Assembly: GCA_963798445.1 (NCBI GenBank)
Contig: CAWCTH010000001.1
Coordinates: forward strand, 62,001-126,000
DNA: 64,000 nt
Reading direction: 5' to 3'
Source: DASXAI01 sp963798445
GTDB lineage: Bacteria > Actinomycetota > Acidimicrobiia > Acidimicrobiales > Ilumatobacteraceae
The notes under the pieces: model-generated
The model's input: only the letters and a program-made list of their open reading frames with translations
Told to the model about the DNA's origin: nothing
Database searches by the model: none
Made by a program: the position numbers and the translations under genes
Part shown: in pieces, positions 55,221 to 63,897 of the stretch
How positions within the stretch are numbered: position 1 is the first letter of the stretch
Layout of the letters: each line of letters opens with the position of its first letter

Positions 55221-55787
55221 TCAGATCCCGAGCACGCGGCGCTTCGCCGCAGCGAACTCCTCGTCGGTCAGGATCCCCTTGGCGTGGAGCTTCGCCAGCT
55301 CCAGCAGCCGGTCGTCGAGCGATGGCTCGGGTGCCGGAGACGGCGCCGATGACACGGCGGGTGGTCGCGGCGGTCGCGACACGGCGGGCGCTATGGGTGT
55401 CGGCGCTATCGGTTGCGGGACCGTCGGGGCGGGATGCACCACCTGGTTGCCAGATGGCGCGATGCCGAACGAGAGCCAGAACCGCTCGACGCGCTTCTGG
55501 TACGCGTCGGCGAGGTATTTGCCCCGCCGGAACTGGGATGTCGCCGCCTGCATGCTCTGGACCTCGGTCCGTTGCTCGGGCCGGACCTGGAGGCCCTGGC
55601 GGCAGGTGGGGCAGGAGAGGTACTCGTCGGTGCCGTACGGGATGAGCGGCACGAAGTAGAGGCTCACCTTCTTCTCGGACCGGATGTGGTGCATGAAGAC
55701 GTGGTTGCGACAGTTGGGGCAGACGGCTGGGGCCACCTCGCCGAGGTCCTGGGCCTGTCCCGCGCCCCACCCGAAGATCACGACCAT
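55221..55787 (-). CDS. Zinc-ribbon plus SHOCT protein
   Basis: 188 residues. MVVIFGWGAGQAQDLGEVAPAVCPNCRNHVFMHHIRSEKKVSLYFVPLIPYGTDEYLSCPTCRQGLQV is a zinc ribbon with two CxxC pairs; a helix QFRRGKYLADAYQKRVERFWLSFG and a Pro/Ala linker follow; the end, DDRLLELAKLHAKGILTDEEFAAAKRRVLG, is SHOCT. ATG 55793 is an alternative start. Similar proteins with unknown function are common in Chloroflexota and actinobacteria. Confidence 0.7.
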   Translation of the reverse strand: MVVIFGWGAGQAQDLGEVAPAVCPNCRNHVFMHHIRSEKKVSLYFVPLIPYGTDEYLSCPTCRQGLQVRPEQRTEVQSMQAATSQFRRGKYLADAYQKRVERFWLSFGIAPSGNQVVHPAPTVPQPIAPTPIAPAVSRPPRPPAVSSAPSPAPEPSLDDRLLELAKLHAKGILTDEEFAAAKRRVLGI

Positions 55788-55861
55788 GCGCACACCCCTT
55801 CCACGACGCTATCGGTTGTACCACGTCCCGGTGTCATCGGGAACGGGCCACCCGCGGTGCG

Positions 55862-56098
55862 TCAGGTGCGCGTGGAGGGCCGGAAGACGCGATATCGGCC
55901 ACGGACCGCCGCTCGTGCGAGGAAGCACTCGCGGGCTGCCTCGATGAGGACCTGACGCTCGCGAGCGCCGCCCTTCATGACGGCGATCCAGGCCATCCGC
56001 AGCTTGAGCTCGGCGTCCCGCAATGCCACCTGTGGATCGGATCGCAATTCGATGACGTGCATCGAACCATCGATCCACACCAGCAGACCGCACCTCAC
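55862..56098 (-). CDS. Small hypothetical protein
   Basis: 78 residues from GTG 56098: VRCGLLVWIDGSMHVIELRS, then ALRDAELKLRMAWIAVMKGGARERQVLIEAARECFLARAAVRGRYRVF. Strand-strand-helix layout with a conserved look. No family recognised. Confidence 0.5.
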   Translation of the reverse strand: MRCGLLVWIDGSMHVIELRSDPQVALRDAELKLRMAWIAVMKGGARERQVLIEAARECFLARAAVRGRYRVFRPSTRT

Positions 56099-56470
56099 TG
56101 ACCCGATGGGGCCATCCCGTGACCGTCGATGGTTCCAAGCCCTCGCGACGCCGCCCCGCGCCAGTGATGTCCTCGGTGGCCGTCCACAGGCTGTGCACGA
56201 TCGCCATGAACATGTGGAGAGTCGGCCATCCATGGGACAGCAGATCGTGGATAGTGCCCTAGCGGACCCCCGCGATGCCGGGCATCATGGGTCCTGCCCG
56301 AAGGGGCCAGAGAACGAACCAGGCGGCTGCGATCGCATCAAGGCCCGACGGAGTCGCTCAGGTTCCTCCGGGCGCTTCTGTGTCCGGGACATACGTGTGC
56401 GCGGCGGTGCGACCTCTGTCCTCGAACGGACGCCCCCAAGGTGCGTGAGACGGCCAGCTACCATCCGCCC

Positions 56471-57091
56471 GTGGACCGCATTCGACTGCTGCTGGCGATC
56501 CGCACGGGCACCATCGTGGTCGTCGTCGCGGCGATCGTGGCCCAGGCGATCGAACTGGTCAACGCTGGTGCCTTCGACGCGAGCCGGTTCTTCGCGTTCT
56601 TCACGATCCAGAGCAACCTCATCGGCGTCGCGGCGTTCGCCTGGCTGATCGCCAGACGCGGCATGCCGTCGGATCGGCGCACCGACCTCCTGCGTGGGGC
56701 GTCCGTGGTGTACCTGACGGTGACGTTCGTGGTCGTCATCGTCCTTCTCGGCAACGTCGACGTACAGCTCCAGCTGCCGTGGGTCGACTTCGTGCTGCAC
56801 AAGCTCTTCCCGATCGTGATGATCGCCGACTGGCTCATGGATCCGCCTGCGACCCGGCTCGCCCTTCGGGACGCATCGATCTGGCTCGTGTATCCGTTGG
56901 CCTGGACGGCGCTCACCCTCATCCGGGGTGCCATCGACGGTTGGTATCCATATCCATTCCTCGATCCCGCCGATGGCGGATACGACCGCGTGCTGGTCGT
57001 GGCCCTGGGCATCGCAGCCGGCTTCCTCGTCGTCGCCGCGCTCACGATCGCGACCGGCAACGCGCGCAACCGGGGTCGACCACCCAACTGA
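56471..57091 (+). CDS. Pr6Pr-family integral membrane protein
   Basis: 206 residues, six membrane helices. TIVVVVAAIVAQAIELVNAG, FFAFFTIQSNLIGVAAFAWLIA (FFTIQSNL is the family hallmark), VVYLTVTFVVVIVLL, FVLHKLFPIVMIADWLMDPP, WLVYPLAWTALTLIRGAIDGWYPYPFLDP and VLVVALGIAAGFLVVAAL. Function unknown. GTG 56471 (VDRIRLLLAIRTG) is the best start. Confidence 0.75.
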   Translation: MDRIRLLLAIRTGTIVVVVAAIVAQAIELVNAGAFDASRFFAFFTIQSNLIGVAAFAWLIARRGMPSDRRTDLLRGASVVYLTVTFVVVIVLLGNVDVQLQLPWVDFVLHKLFPIVMIADWLMDPPATRLALRDASIWLVYPLAWTALTLIRGAIDGWYPYPFLDPADGGYDRVLVVALGIAAGFLVVAALTIATGNARNRGRPPN

Positions 57092-57160
57092 CCGTACGGC
57101 AGGGCGAGCCCCCGCGTCGTCTCGACCCCGACAGGGACCAAGCGCCCCCGGACATGAAGA

Positions 57161-57189
57161 AGGGCGGAGCTCCGGGGGAGCACCGCCCT
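57161..57189. terminator. Strong bidirectional hairpin
   Basis: AGGGCGG-A-GCTCC-GGG-GGAGC-A-CCGCCCT: a two-part 12-bp stem with a 3-nt loop, followed on the minus strand by TTCTTC. It ends transcription of the convergent Pr6Pr and pilin genes. Confidence 0.75.
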
Positions 57190-57223
57190 CTTCGGCTTCG
57201 TCGGCTCATGCCGACGATGTGAG

Positions 57224-57397
57224 CTAGATGCTCTGGCCCACGTTGCTCATGATGGTGTTGATCTGGCCACCCAGGAAGATCACGGCGCCGATGACGACGA
57301 TCGCGATGAGCGCCAGGATGAGTGCGTATTCGGCCAGACCCTGTCCCTCCTCGTCGCGGCGGACGGCGGCGGACAGCCAGGTGATGAGCGTTGACAT
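57224..57397 (-). CDS. Flp/Fap-type IVb pilin
   Basis: 57 residues. After a 20-residue leader with EEGQGLAEYALILALIAIVVIGAVIFLGGQ, cleavage by a prepilin peptidase is expected at the G before QGLAEY or nearby; the Glu in AEYALI is the conserved fifth-position Glu. A hydrophobic helix and a short tail follow. No tad genes are nearby, so the secretion machinery must be elsewhere. ATG 57397. Confidence 0.8.
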   Translation of the reverse strand: MSTLITWLSAAVRRDEEGQGLAEYALILALIAIVVIGAVIFLGGQINTIMSNVGQSI

Positions 57398-57641
57398 TTC
57401 GGGATCGCCCCAGACCTCTTCGCCACGACGTGCGGCGCTACGAACGGAATCTGGCCCCACCGATGTCGTTCGGACATGGCTCTGGGGTACCACCAGGCCT
57501 GTTGTCAACACGCAACGCAGGTACCGTCGCAACACACAGCAGATGCCACTGGACCCGCCGCCTCTGGCCCGGCGCCCAGGCACCGATGAGCCCATGATGG
57601 GACCCGGGATGGCATGTCCCGACGCAGCGACGAGGTGTGCG

Positions 57642-58055
57642 ATGGACGAGACCCCAGGCCAGGACCATGGCATGGAGATGCCCGAGGCTGCAGGAGCGGC
57701 GGCGGAGCCGCCGGTCACCGCGGTGCCCCAGGGCGCTGATGCCCCGGAGGGAAGCGGCGAGTCGTCATCGGCGGCAGGCACGCCAGGGCTCCTCGCGCAA
57801 GTCCAGCACCTCATCGAGCAGGTGCTCTCCGCCCCGGTGACCCGTGAGTTCGCGGCGAAGGCGGCAGAGCTCGCGGCCCTGGCCGCCGAGAAGGCGGGCC
57901 CCGCGGCCCGTTCGATCGGAGCCCGGACGGAGGTCATCAGCCAGTCGGTCGCTGAACGGGCCACGACGTTCGCGTCGTCGATGCGCAACGAGGGCGACGC
58001 GACTCCGGACGCCGCGGCAGATGACACAACCAGCGACAGCGAAGGAGCTAGCTGA
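57642..58055 (+). CDS. Hypothetical Ala-rich helical protein
   Basis: 137 residues: MDETPGQDHGMEMPEAAGAA, then a helical core LLAQVQHLIEQVLSAPVTREFAAKAAELAALAAEKAGPAARSIGARTEVISQSVAERATTFASSMR and an acidic tail. No Cys, no signal peptide. The helix resembles phasin- or apolipoprotein-like amphipathic helices. Function unknown. Confidence 0.5.
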   Translation: MDETPGQDHGMEMPEAAGAAAEPPVTAVPQGADAPEGSGESSSAAGTPGLLAQVQHLIEQVLSAPVTREFAAKAAELAALAAEKAGPAARSIGARTEVISQSVAERATTFASSMRNEGDATPDAAADDTTSDSEGAS

Positions 58056-58151
58056 GTCTGGGTCGAGCGAGGCGACATTGGGCGAGCGACACGACTCGCG
58101 CCCGACGACGACCAGCGCCGGGGTAGACCCGTGGCCCCACCCGGTCGCGGC

Positions 58152-58182
58152 TTGCCGTCGTCACGGCTCGATCGGCTAGACT
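58152..58182 (+). promoter_or_regulatory. Leaderless promoter of the methyltransferase gene
   Basis: TTGCCG (58152-58157), 19 bp, TAGACT (58177-58182). The GTG at 58190 is 7 bp beyond the -10 box, so the mRNA probably has no leader. Confidence 0.5.
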
Positions 58183-58189
58183 CACCGGC

Positions 58190-59488
58190 GTGCCCGTGCC
58201 GGATGGAAGCCCTGTGACAGCACGCGTCGTGGAGCTGTTCGCGGGTGTCGGCGGCTTCCGTGTCGCCCTCGAGCGCTCCGGCTGGGACGTCGTCTGGGCG
58301 AACCAGTGGGAGCCCTCCACCAGGACGCAGCACGCGTTCGACTGCTACATCAGCCACTTCCCCAGCGGCGAGCACGTGTGCGCCGACCTCGAGCGCGTCA
58401 TGGATGACGTCGAGGCCGGCGAGCGGACCATCCCCGACCACGAGCTGCTCGTCGGTGGCTTCCCCTGCCAGGACTACTCGGTGGCGAAGACCCTCAACCA
58501 GGCCCGCGGGCTCCAGGGGAAGAAGGGTGTCCTGTGGTGGCAGATCCACCGGCTCCTGACGCTCAAGCGCCCGCCATACCTGTTCCTCGAGAACGTGGAC
58601 CGGTTGCTCAAGTCGCCCGCCTCGCAGCGGGGGCGGGACTTCGCGGTCATGCTCACCACGCTGGGCGACCTCGGCTATGAGGTCGAGTGGCGGGTCGTCA
58701 ACGCCGCGGACTACGGCTTCCCGCAGAAGCGGCGGCGTGTCTACCTCGTCGGCCGCCTCGCTGGTGCCGAGCCACGTGACCCGAACGCGGTCATCCACGA
58801 GGGCACGCTCGCGCGTGCGCTGCCGATCCATCACGGGCCCGTCCTGTCGACCGCGGAGACGTTTCGCATCGACGGGGACCCTGCCGAGGTCTCCGAGTCC
58901 TTCGGTTCGTCGCAGGGCGAGACCCCATTCCGGAGTGCCGGGTACTTCTCGGATCGGTGTGTCTGGACGCTTGACGTCGAGCCGGACCATGAGGGTCCGC
59001 GCAAGACCCTCGGTGGCATCCTCGAGCCACCGGGCGACGTTCCCGAGCGGTACTTCATCCCGGAGTCGCAACTACCGACCTGGCGGTACCTCAAGGGCGC
59101 CAAACGGGAGCAGCGCGTCCACAAGGCGACCGGGACGCCGTACTTCTACGTCGAGGGGCCGATCCCGTATCCCGACCGGACCGACTGGCCCGCGCGCACC
59201 ATCCTCACCGCGGAGGGCGGCGCCACGCCGTCGCGCTTCAAGCATCTCATCGAGACCGGGGACGGCCGCTTCCGCCGGCTCACGCCGCGTGAGCTCGAGC
59301 GACTGAACGGGTTCCCGGACGACTGGACCGATACCGGCATGCCCGAGGGCAGGCGCGCGTTCATGATGGGCAACGCCCTGGTGGTCGACGTCGTGGAGCG
59401 GGTCGGCGCCGAGCTCGCCCGTGACCACCGATCGACGCTCGACGCGGTGGTGATCCCTATCGAGGCACCCGACCTGATCGCGTCCTGA
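58190..59488 (+). CDS. DNA cytosine-5 methyltransferase
   Basis: 432 residues. Motif I VELFAGVGGFRVALERSGW, motif IV GGFPCQDYSVAKTLNQARGL (catalytic Cys in PCQ), motif VI FLENVDRLLKSPA, motif VIII QKRRRVYLVGR, motif IX/X TPRELERLNGFPDDWT and MMGNALVVDVVERVG are all present. The target recognition region is about residues 215-360. No restriction endonuclease, nicking enzyme or vsr gene is adjacent. GTG 58190 fits the promoter; GTG 58214 is a later option. Confidence 0.85.
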   Translation: MPVPDGSPVTARVVELFAGVGGFRVALERSGWDVVWANQWEPSTRTQHAFDCYISHFPSGEHVCADLERVMDDVEAGERTIPDHELLVGGFPCQDYSVAKTLNQARGLQGKKGVLWWQIHRLLTLKRPPYLFLENVDRLLKSPASQRGRDFAVMLTTLGDLGYEVEWRVVNAADYGFPQKRRRVYLVGRLAGAEPRDPNAVIHEGTLARALPIHHGPVLSTAETFRIDGDPAEVSESFGSSQGETPFRSAGYFSDRCVWTLDVEPDHEGPRKTLGGILEPPGDVPERYFIPESQLPTWRYLKGAKREQRVHKATGTPYFYVEGPIPYPDRTDWPARTILTAEGGATPSRFKHLIETGDGRFRRLTPRELERLNGFPDDWTDTGMPEGRRAFMMGNALVVDVVERVGAELARDHRSTLDAVVIPIEAPDLIAS

Positions 59489-59501
59489 TCTCCGGGGACC
59501 G

Positions 59502-59657
59502 GTGCCGCCATCCTCCGCCACCTGGACTGGGGCGTACGAGCGCGCGGGATTCCGGCGCGTGCCTCGGTTCGACTACCCGGTCGACCGCTTCTTCCGGTCG
59601 GACCCGGGTGAAGGGTTGATCGCCCAGGCGTTCGTCCGCGACCTCCACGACAGCTGA
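59502..59657 (+). pseudogene. GNAT acetyltransferase C-terminal fragment
   Basis: 51 codons containing GAYERAGFRRVPRFDYPVDR and later LIAQAFVRDLHDS, which resemble the last strand and tail of a GNAT acetyltransferase (YERxGFRRV). The acetyl-CoA-binding part is missing. It lies 13 bp after the methyltransferase gene. Confidence 0.5.
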
Positions 59658-59785
59658 CCGGTTCCAGCAGCTTCGCGACTTCCCATCGACCCTGTCGCCA
59701 GCCATGATGGATCCGGGCACGGACAGGCCGGCTGCGGCATGCCTGGCCCGACATCCGTGCGCTGCATCCCCAGGAGGACCGGACC

Positions 59786-60898
59786 TTGGCGAGCGAAACA
59801 CCGGACATCCCAGTCGCGGATGACGACCGGACCGATGCCCTGGTGGGGCGGCTGTTCGAAGCGACCCTCGGGGCGATGGACGTCGCCGCGGTGTACATCG
59901 GTGACCGCCTCGGCCTGTATCGCGACCTCGCGCTCGCGGGTCCGGCAACCGCGGCTGGACTGGCCACACGCACCGGCATCGCAGAACGGTACGCGCGCGA
60001 ATGGCTCGAGCAGCAGGCCGTCGGCGGCATCCTCGAGCTCGACGGGGATGATGGGACCGCTGCGGGCCGCCGATATGTGCTTCCCGCCGCACACGCTGCG
60101 GCCCTCGTCGACCCCGACAGCCTCGCCTCCATCGCGCCACTCGCCCGTGCCGCCGTGGCCGCGATCTCGGCCACGCCGTTGCTCCTGGATGCGTACCGGA
60201 CGGGTGGTGGCGTTCCGTGGTCGGACTACGGGCCGGATATGATCGAATCGCAAGGCGACTTCAACCGGCCGTGGATACGCCAGCGCCTCGCCACCGAGTA
60301 CCTGCCGTCGATCGCGGACGTGCACGAGCGGCTCGTGGCAGACCCGCCAGCGCGGGTCGCCGATGTCGCCTGCGGCGTCGGCTGGGCGTCGATGGCCATC
60401 GCCCGGGCCTACCCGAACGTGCGCATCGATGGCTATGACCCCGACCCGTCATCGATCGACATCGCGCGTGCCCTGGCCCTGCAGGGCGACATCGCGGATC
60501 GAGTGCGGTTCCATGCCCAGGATGCGGTGGCGATGGCAGACGCGGGGCCATATGACCTCGCGATCGTGGTCGAGGCGATCCACGACATGTCCCGCCCCGT
60601 GGAGGTCCTCCAAGCCATCCGTGGGGGCCTGGCACCAGGCGGCACGCTCATCGTGGCGGACGAGCGTGTGGCCGACACGTTCCACGCCCCGGGTAACGCT
60701 GTCGAGCGGCTGATGTACGGCTTCAGCGTCCTGGTCTGCCTGCCCGCCGCGATGGACGACGACGCCACCGCGGCGACGGGCACCGTGATGCGACCTGACA
60801 CGTTCCGGGGGTACGCGACGGACGCGGGGTTCCGCGAGGTCCAGGTGCTCGACCACATCGAGCATGACACCCTGCGCTTCTATCGGCTCGCCCCCTGA
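59786..60898 (+). CDS. SAM-dependent methyltransferase with winged-helix N-terminus
   Basis: 370 residues. The N-terminal 110 residues, LFEATLGAMDVAAVYIGDRLGLYRDLALAGPATAAGLATRTGIAERYAREWLEQQAVGGILEL, form a dimerisation winged helix, as in small-molecule O-methyltransferases. ARVADVACGVGWASMAIARAYPNVRIDGYDPD is the SAM site. IVVEAIHDMSRPVEVLQAIRGGLAPGGTLIVADER follows. TTG 59786 is the start, 9 nt after AGGAGG. Substrate unknown. Confidence 0.75.
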   Translation: MASETPDIPVADDDRTDALVGRLFEATLGAMDVAAVYIGDRLGLYRDLALAGPATAAGLATRTGIAERYAREWLEQQAVGGILELDGDDGTAAGRRYVLPAAHAAALVDPDSLASIAPLARAAVAAISATPLLLDAYRTGGGVPWSDYGPDMIESQGDFNRPWIRQRLATEYLPSIADVHERLVADPPARVADVACGVGWASMAIARAYPNVRIDGYDPDPSSIDIARALALQGDIADRVRFHAQDAVAMADAGPYDLAIVVEAIHDMSRPVEVLQAIRGGLAPGGTLIVADERVADTFHAPGNAVERLMYGFSVLVCLPAAMDDDATAATGTVMRPDTFRGYATDAGFREVQVLDHIEHDTLRFYRLAP

Positions 60899-61001
60899 CA
60901 CGGGCCTGCGTCTGCCAGGCACGAATCCCTCTCTTGCACCGCGGGGTAGCCTCGTGCGACAGACCCGCCCAGTTTGGCGGGTCGGCATGGAGGGCGGACC
61001 C

Positions 61002-61385
61002 GTGTCGGAGCATCCCAGCGTGGCCATCGTGCGCAGGCTCACGGAGGCATTCGAGACCGGCGACCCGGCGACCATCGGGCGCGTGGGCGACGAGCTGACC
61101 ACGGATGACATCGTGTGGCACGAGATCGGCAGGAAGGAGCCCCGGCGGGGCAAGGCGGAGCTCAGGGCGGGGATGGCGGACGTCGACTACACCATCGCGG
61201 CGACGACCCACGACATCCTCGCCAACGACGACCACGCGATCCTGCTTGCGGATGCGACAGCGACCCGCGGCGGCAGGACGCTCGTCTACCACGTAGCGGA
61301 GATCTACCACATCCGCAACGGCCGGATCAGCGAGCGCTGGGCATTCTCCGACGACACGGAGGCCATCGCCAGGTTCTTCGCATAG
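61002..61385 (+). CDS. SnoaL-like protein
   Basis: 127 residues: VSEHPSVAIVRRLTEAFETGDPATIGRVGDELTTDDIVWHEIGRKEPRRGKAELRAGMADVDYTIAATTHDILANDDHAILLADATATRGGRTLVYHVAEIYHIRNGRISERWAFSDD. An NTF2/SnoaL fold with conserved W-HEIG and E-RWAFSDD. GTG 61002 has GGAGG 8 nt upstream; ATG 60987 is an alternative. Confidence 0.7.
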   Translation: MSEHPSVAIVRRLTEAFETGDPATIGRVGDELTTDDIVWHEIGRKEPRRGKAELRAGMADVDYTIAATTHDILANDDHAILLADATATRGGRTLVYHVAEIYHIRNGRISERWAFSDDTEAIARFFA

Positions 61386-61449
61386 CGAATGGTCTCGCGC
61401 CGCACAGGTAGCCCGACGCTCGGGCCCGTGAGGCGGTGCAAATCAGCAC

Positions 61450-61490
61450 GAGGCGCCGCGTCCCGACCGATACGGTCGACGCGACGCCTC
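61450..61490. terminator. Long hairpin between convergent genes
   Basis: GAGGCG-C-CGCGTC pairs with GACGCG-A-CGCCTC, with an inner stem GACCG-ATA-CGGTC. It lies between the SnoaL gene and the convergent repeat protein. Confidence 0.6.
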
Positions 61491-61510
61491 GGTTGCGCCA
61501 GGATGCGGTG

Positions 61511-62308
61511 TCAGACCGCGGGCACGAGCGGCACGACCGGGACCACGGCACATGCCACGGTCACGTCCCCCGAGGTGACCCCATCGACGGTCAGGTCGAG
61601 CGTCTGGCCGGGAGTGAAGGCGGTCAGGGGCGCCAAGGGGGCCAGCGGGACGACGGCATCCCCGAGGGCGTCCGTGGTGATGGGCACAGGAGGGGCAGCC
61701 ACGGTGTCGACCAGCAGCGTGCCCACGTACGCGGTCGCTGGGTCGAAGTCAGCGAGTGTGGCCGTTGCGTCGCAGGAGACGCCGTCGACCGGTGACACCA
61801 CGAACGAGATCGTCACAGCCGGGACGACCGGCACGAGGACCCCACCGTGGACGGCATAGCTGACGCATCGGCCCTGGTTGCTGAAACGGGTCCCGTCCTC
61901 TCGCTGGAGGCCCTGCCAGCCGCCCTTCTTGCAGGCCTGCATGGCCGCGTGCTTGAGACCACCCTTGGCTGGACGAGTGCCGGCTGGCGCTGCACCGTCC
62001 GGCGTCTGACCGACGCTGTCGGCGGCGGTGCCACCGTCGTTGGTCTGGCCGTGGCCGTTGGCCTGGCCCTGACCGTGACCGTGACCGTTGCCTTGGCCGT
62101 GGCTATTGGAGTGACCCTGGCCGTTGGCCTGGCCCTGACCGTGACGGTTGCCTTGGCCGTGGCTATTGGAGTGACCCTGGCCGTTGGCCTGGCCCTGACC
62201 GTGACCGTTGCCGGCCGCCGATGCGCCGGCTGGCGCCAGCATCGCCACCGCCAGGATCGCTACCGTCGCCGCGCCCAGCGCGGTCCGGAGCCTCGTGCCC
62301 TGCTGCAT
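61511..62308 (-). CDS. Secreted Gly/His/Gln repeat protein with CKxGGW motif
   Basis: 265 residues. Signal peptide LGAATVAILAVAMLAPAGASAAG. Residues about 30-85 are tandem repeats of NGHGQGQANGQGHSNSHGQG. Then KGGLKHAAMQACKKGGWQGLQREDGTRFSNQGRCVSYAVHGG, a two-Cys motif (CKxGGW...NQGxCVSY) found in secreted proteins of actinobacteria and Chloroflexota, and a beta-rich C-terminal domain. ATG 62308 starts the protein. Confidence 0.65.
   Translation of the reverse strand: MQQGTRLRTALGAATVAILAVAMLAPAGASAAGNGHGQGQANGQGHSNSHGQGNRHGQGQANGQGHSNSHGQGNGHGHGQGQANGHGQTNDGGTAADSVGQTPDGAAPAGTRPAKGGLKHAAMQACKKGGWQGLQREDGTRFSNQGRCVSYAVHGGVLVPVVPAVTISFVVSPVDGVSCDATATLADFDPATAYVGTLLVDTVAAPPVPITTDALGDAVVPLAPLAPLTAFTPGQTLDLTVDGVTSGDVTVACAVVPVVPLVPAV
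62089..62212 (-). repeat. 60-bp in-frame tandem repeat
   Basis: Two copies of a 60-bp unit with about one change, plus a partial copy, code for a 20-residue repeat inside the secreted protein. Confidence 0.85.
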
Positions 62309-62611
62309 CCTCGTTCTCCCTCTCGATGGATCTGCCCGGATACCCGGGCGATGCCGCCATCCAGGCCGGTCGGATGACCGCCTCTCGACACGACTGAGAC
62401 CGCGGCTCATCCGGGTGCTTCAGGTCCAGCCGAGTACCTTCGGTCAGACTGCGGCGGTACCAACGGCAGTGTTCACCCGGAGACGTGCTGCCGAGCACGA
62501 CAGACGCAGCGGTCGACCGTCCGACAGAGCCCAACGGGGACCGCGTGTCACCCTCTGCGGCTTCTGCGGGGCGTGGGTCCCAGCGTCGCTGGTGACCGAG
62601 CATGACAGCAG

Positions 62612-62646
62612 GAAGGGCCGCGCAGCCGTGAGCCGCGCGGCCCTTC
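62612..62646 (-). terminator. Perfect 12-bp stem terminator
   Basis: GAAGGGCCGCGC (62612-62623) pairs with GCGCGGCCCTTC (62635-62646), an 11-nt loop, 26 bp beyond the stop of the minus-strand KVTICHRT gene. Confidence 0.7.
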
Positions 62647-62672
62647 AGGAGATGCGACGCCTCAGCGGGGAG

Positions 62673-63101
62673 TCACCCGATGCCTTCGCCGCCCCCGCCG
62701 GGTCCGTCCGGCAGGTTGCAGAGGTTGTAGTAGATCGCCTGGCCCTCAAGCCAGTTGAGGCCTGGGCGGCCATCGATCGGCGGGATGATGTCACCCCAGT
62801 CGCCACCATTCCTGGTGTCCCTGGCCGGGTCGAAGACCGGGCCCTGGTGCTCCAGGAAGTGGTCGCCCCTGCCCTTGTCGTTGCCCAGGTCCCCGTCGAC
62901 CGCGTCCTGATCGACGGTGATGCGCACGTAGGGGTTGTCGATGCTGTTGGTGCGGTGACAGATGGTGACCTTGTGGTCGGGTCCGGCGGCCGCCACCGAG
63001 ACACCCGATGTGATGAGGAGTCCAGCCGATGCCGCGACCGCCAACGGCCGCATCCAGGAACGTCTGTCCACTCGTCCTCCTTGTCGCGGTCCCCCGTTCA
63101 A
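62673..63101 (-). CDS. Secreted KVTICHRT-type protein
   Basis: Up to 142 residues. Signal peptide LAVAASAGLLITSGVSVAAAG, then HKVTICHRTNSIDNPYVRIT, VDGDLGNDKGRGDHFLEHQGPVF and GGDWGDIIPPI, a family found in exported proteins of actinobacteria and Chloroflexota. His and Asp residues could bind metal. The start may be ATG 63101 or GTG 63071. Function unknown. Confidence 0.65.
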   Translation of the reverse strand: MNGGPRQGGRVDRRSWMRPLAVAASAGLLITSGVSVAAAGPDHKVTICHRTNSIDNPYVRITVDQDAVDGDLGNDKGRGDHFLEHQGPVFDPARDTRNGGDWGDIIPPIDGRPGLNWLEGQAIYYNLCNLPDGPGGGGEGIG

Positions 63102-63284
63102 AGCAGAGGGATGCGGTCACGCTACGAATGGCTGGACCACGTGTCCCCCACCAGCGACGACGAGGGTTGCGACAAGGCACCACGTCCTTCGCGCAACGGC
63201 TCTGACCAGGGGCTGGCCCCACTGACGCGGCACCCGTATCCCGCTCGGGCCCATGGTCGGTCAGCGACTGTCCCGGCCGCGGGC

Positions 63285-63342
63285 TTGACAGCACAGGATC
63301 CGCCCGCTATAAGTCGCGCTACGATATATCGCGTTGCGATAT
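63285..63342 (+). promoter_or_regulatory. Strong promoter with palindromic operator
   Basis: TTGACA (63285-63290), 17 bp, TATAAG (63308-63313). Just downstream lie ATATCGC-GTT-GCGATAT (63326-63342) and the palindrome CGATATATCG (63322-63331), which resemble PadR-type operators. The gene starts at 63368. Confidence 0.65.
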
Positions 63343-63367
63343 TCGAGCAGACGAAGGGGGGGTCCCG

Positions 63368-63856
63368 ATGCACCGATCGCTCAGCGCAGCGGCGCTTGTC
63401 GCGGTCCTGGCCACCGTGCTGGTGGCGCCCAGCGCCCTCGCGCAGGAAGCTGCTGCGCCCTTGTTCGAGGGACACCCCTTCGTGGGTGCCTGGCTCGTGG
63501 ATACCAACACCAACGACGCCACGGAGCCGCCGACTCGGCTCGTCGTGCACCCCGATGGCACGCTGCTCCAGGCCGACCAGACCACGGTCGCGATCGGGGT
63601 CTGGCAGCCGACCGGCGACGACGCAGCAGCACTGACGATCACGGCACAGATCGACGTGGGGAACGGAGCGGTGGCGACGGCGACGGTGCGTGCCGAGGTC
63701 ACGCTCGACCCGGCCGGCGACGCCTGGACGGCCGAAGCCACCACCGAGCATGTGGACGCCGTCGGCACGTCCTCGGGCCAGCTGGGCCCGATCAGCGCCG
63801 CCGCGACCCGGATCGTCGTGGAACCCATGGTCCCCACGGCGTCACCGGGCGCCTGA
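63368..63856 (+). CDS. Secreted protein of unknown function
   Basis: 162 residues with signal peptide AALVAVLATVLVAPSALAQE. The mature part, HPFVGAWLVDTNTNDATEPPTRLVVHPDGTLLQADQTTVAIGVWQPTGDDAAALTITAQI, is a beta-rich lipocalin-like domain. ATG 63368 with AGGGGGGG upstream. It is under the strong promoter at 63285 and is followed by a similar exported protein. Confidence 0.65.
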   Translation: MHRSLSAAALVAVLATVLVAPSALAQEAAAPLFEGHPFVGAWLVDTNTNDATEPPTRLVVHPDGTLLQADQTTVAIGVWQPTGDDAAALTITAQIDVGNGAVATATVRAEVTLDPAGDAWTAEATTEHVDAVGTSSGQLGPISAAATRIVVEPMVPTASPGA

Positions 63857-63897
63857 CCCGCACATCCCAGACCCATCGAGCAGGAAAGGACCGAATG

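Noticed and set aside
57228..57641. Long N-terminal extension of the 57642 protein
   Set aside because: It runs antisense through the pilin gene and lacks any signal; the start at 57642 is more plausible.
58190..59657. Restriction-modification or phage-defence island
   Set aside because: Only the methyltransferase is present; no nuclease, helicase or mobility genes are next to it.
62089..62212. 60-bp repeat as a noncoding or CRISPR element
   Set aside because: It is in frame and codes for the Gly/His/Gln repeat of a signal-peptide protein.
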